Of a DNA stretch of 5,807 nt, positions 5,109 through 5,807 are shown one piece after another (positions within the stretch are counted from its first letter, which is position 1; each line of letters starts with the position of its first letter). Below the pieces are notes generated by a model. It worked only from the letters and a program-made list of their open reading frames with translations. It was not told where the DNA came from and did not search any database. The position numbers and the translations under genes were made by a program. Source of the stretch: Candidatus Bathyarchaeota archaeon (GTDB taxonomy: Archaea; Thermoproteota; Bathyarchaeia; TCS64); the NCBI GenBank assembly GCA_016934355.1, contig JAFGTA010000056.1:1-5807 (forward strand), written 5' to 3'.

Positions 5109-5807
5109 TTGAAGATAGGCGTTACATGCTACCCGACGGTAGGCGGAAGCGGGATACTGGCCACCAGACTGGGCATAGAGTTCGCGGAGAGGGGCAACGA
5201 GACACACTTCATAACCTATGAGAGGCCCTACGCCCTCAGGGGCGTCGACCACGACAACGTGCACATGCACCACGTCGGCGTCATCGAGTACCCCCTCTTC
5301 AAGTACCCGCCCTACACCATCGCCCTCGGCAGCGAGATGAGCCGCGTAACCTTGAAGCACGGCCTAGACCTCCTACACGTCCACTACAGCATACCCCACG
5401 CCACGGCCGCGTATATGGCTAGGCAGATCACCGGGAAGCCCTACGTCGTCACCCTCCACGGCTCGGACGTCACCATACTCGGAAGCGACCCCGCATACGA
5501 GCCGGTCAACACGTACAGCGTCGAGGCGGCGGACGCCGTGACCGCGGTGAGCCGCTTCATGGCGAGAGAAGCCAAGGAGAACCTCGGCGTCGAACAGGAG
5601 ATCAAGGTGATACCCAACTTCGTCGACACAGACCTGTACAACCCGTCCGCGTGCCTCGACCCAGAGCTGGCCAGGGAAAGGGACATCGTCGTGGGGCACA
5701 TCTCCAACTTCAGACCCGTTAAGCGCATCGAGGACCTCGTCTACGCGATGTGCGTCGTCACCAAGAAGGCGCCGGACGCGAGGCTCATCCTCGTGGGGGA
5801 CGGCCCC
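5109..5807 (+). CDS. bshA: BshA-like glycosyltransferase (GT4; N-acetylglucosaminyl L-malate synthase), 3' end outside window
   Basis: BshA joins UDP-GlcNAc to L-malate, the first step of bacillithiol synthesis in the cytoplasm. The 233 codons seen are about 60% of the usual ~380 residues. The match to BshA is motif by motif: KIGVTCYPTVGGSG at the N-terminus (2-15) with the sugar-nucleotide glycine loop, EYPLFKYPPY (60-69), HVHYSIPHA (90-98), LHGSDVTILGSDP (116-128), VTAVS (144-148), IPNFVD (168-173), and SNFRPVKR (199-206) with the conserved R and K that contact the donor diphosphate. The fragment stops at VGDGP, before the C-terminal E-x7-E region. Starting at TTG 5109 gives the family's usual MKIG opening; a GTG at 5079 would add ten residues whose codons (GTT AGT GAA AGA GAA) are more AT-rich than the gene body. 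No frame break is seen. Another GT4 specificity is possible, but these motifs are characteristic of BshA. Confidence 0.82.
   Translation, partial: MKIGVTCYPTVGGSGILATRLGIEFAERGNETHFITYERPYALRGVDHDNVHMHHVGVIEYPLFKYPPYTIALGSEMSRVTLKHGLDLLHVHYSIPHATAAYMARQITGKPYVVTLHGSDVTILGSDPAYEPVNTYSVEAADAVTAVSRFMAREAKENLGVEQEIKVIPNFVDTDLYNPSACLDPELARERDIVVGHISNFRPVKRIEDLVYAMCVVTKKAPDARLILVGDGP

Noticed and set aside
5085..5728. Minus-strand open frames opposite the BshA-like gene
   Set aside because: The plus frame carries continuous BshA motifs; the minus frames are shadows with no family pattern.
1..5807. CRISPR arrays, insertion sequences, tRNA or rRNA genes
   Set aside because: No regularly spaced repeats, transposase motifs, terminal inverted repeats or cloverleaf patterns were found on reading; the only repeats are the short promoter-region ones listed.

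Overview
The window looks archaeal. The promoters read as TATA-type boxes about 25 bp before short or absent leaders, T-runs follow gene ends, GTG and TTG starts are frequent, and coding sequence is GC-rich with many AGG/AGA and ATA codons between AT-rich intergenic gaps. An uncultivated thermoproteotal (TACK-like) or related archaeon would fit, but no rRNA or lineage marker is present, so this is inference.

Left half (1-3650): a peptide/nickel-type (Opp/Dpp) ABC importer. The secreted substrate-binding protein runs leftward and leaves the window. Across a 132-bp divergent promoter region, two ATPase genes (dppD-like and dppF-like, overlapping by 8 bp) run rightward. The two permease genes usually found with them are absent here and may lie beyond the left edge. 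The binding protein has an unusual domain order: directly after the signal peptide comes a segment that normally forms the C-terminal part of the family, followed by the usual N-terminal lobe. The gene is therefore a circular permutation or carries a duplicated C-lobe.

Middle (3660-3890): a small two-helix membrane protein of unknown function, transcribed leftward and convergent with the ATPase pair, only 9 bp from its end.

Right half (4032-5807): two tandem paralogous DinB-fold (four-helix, His-metal) proteins with separate promoters, then the first ~60% of a family-4 glycosyltransferase that strongly resembles BshA, the first enzyme of bacillithiol synthesis (UDP-GlcNAc + L-malate). Bacillithiol S-transferases belong to the DinB/YfiT superfamily. 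The arrangement suggests a low-molecular-weight thiol locus (synthesis plus thiol-dependent transferases) in a probable archaeon. This and the reordered binding protein are the main points worth following up. No RNA genes, mobile elements or CRISPR arrays were seen.
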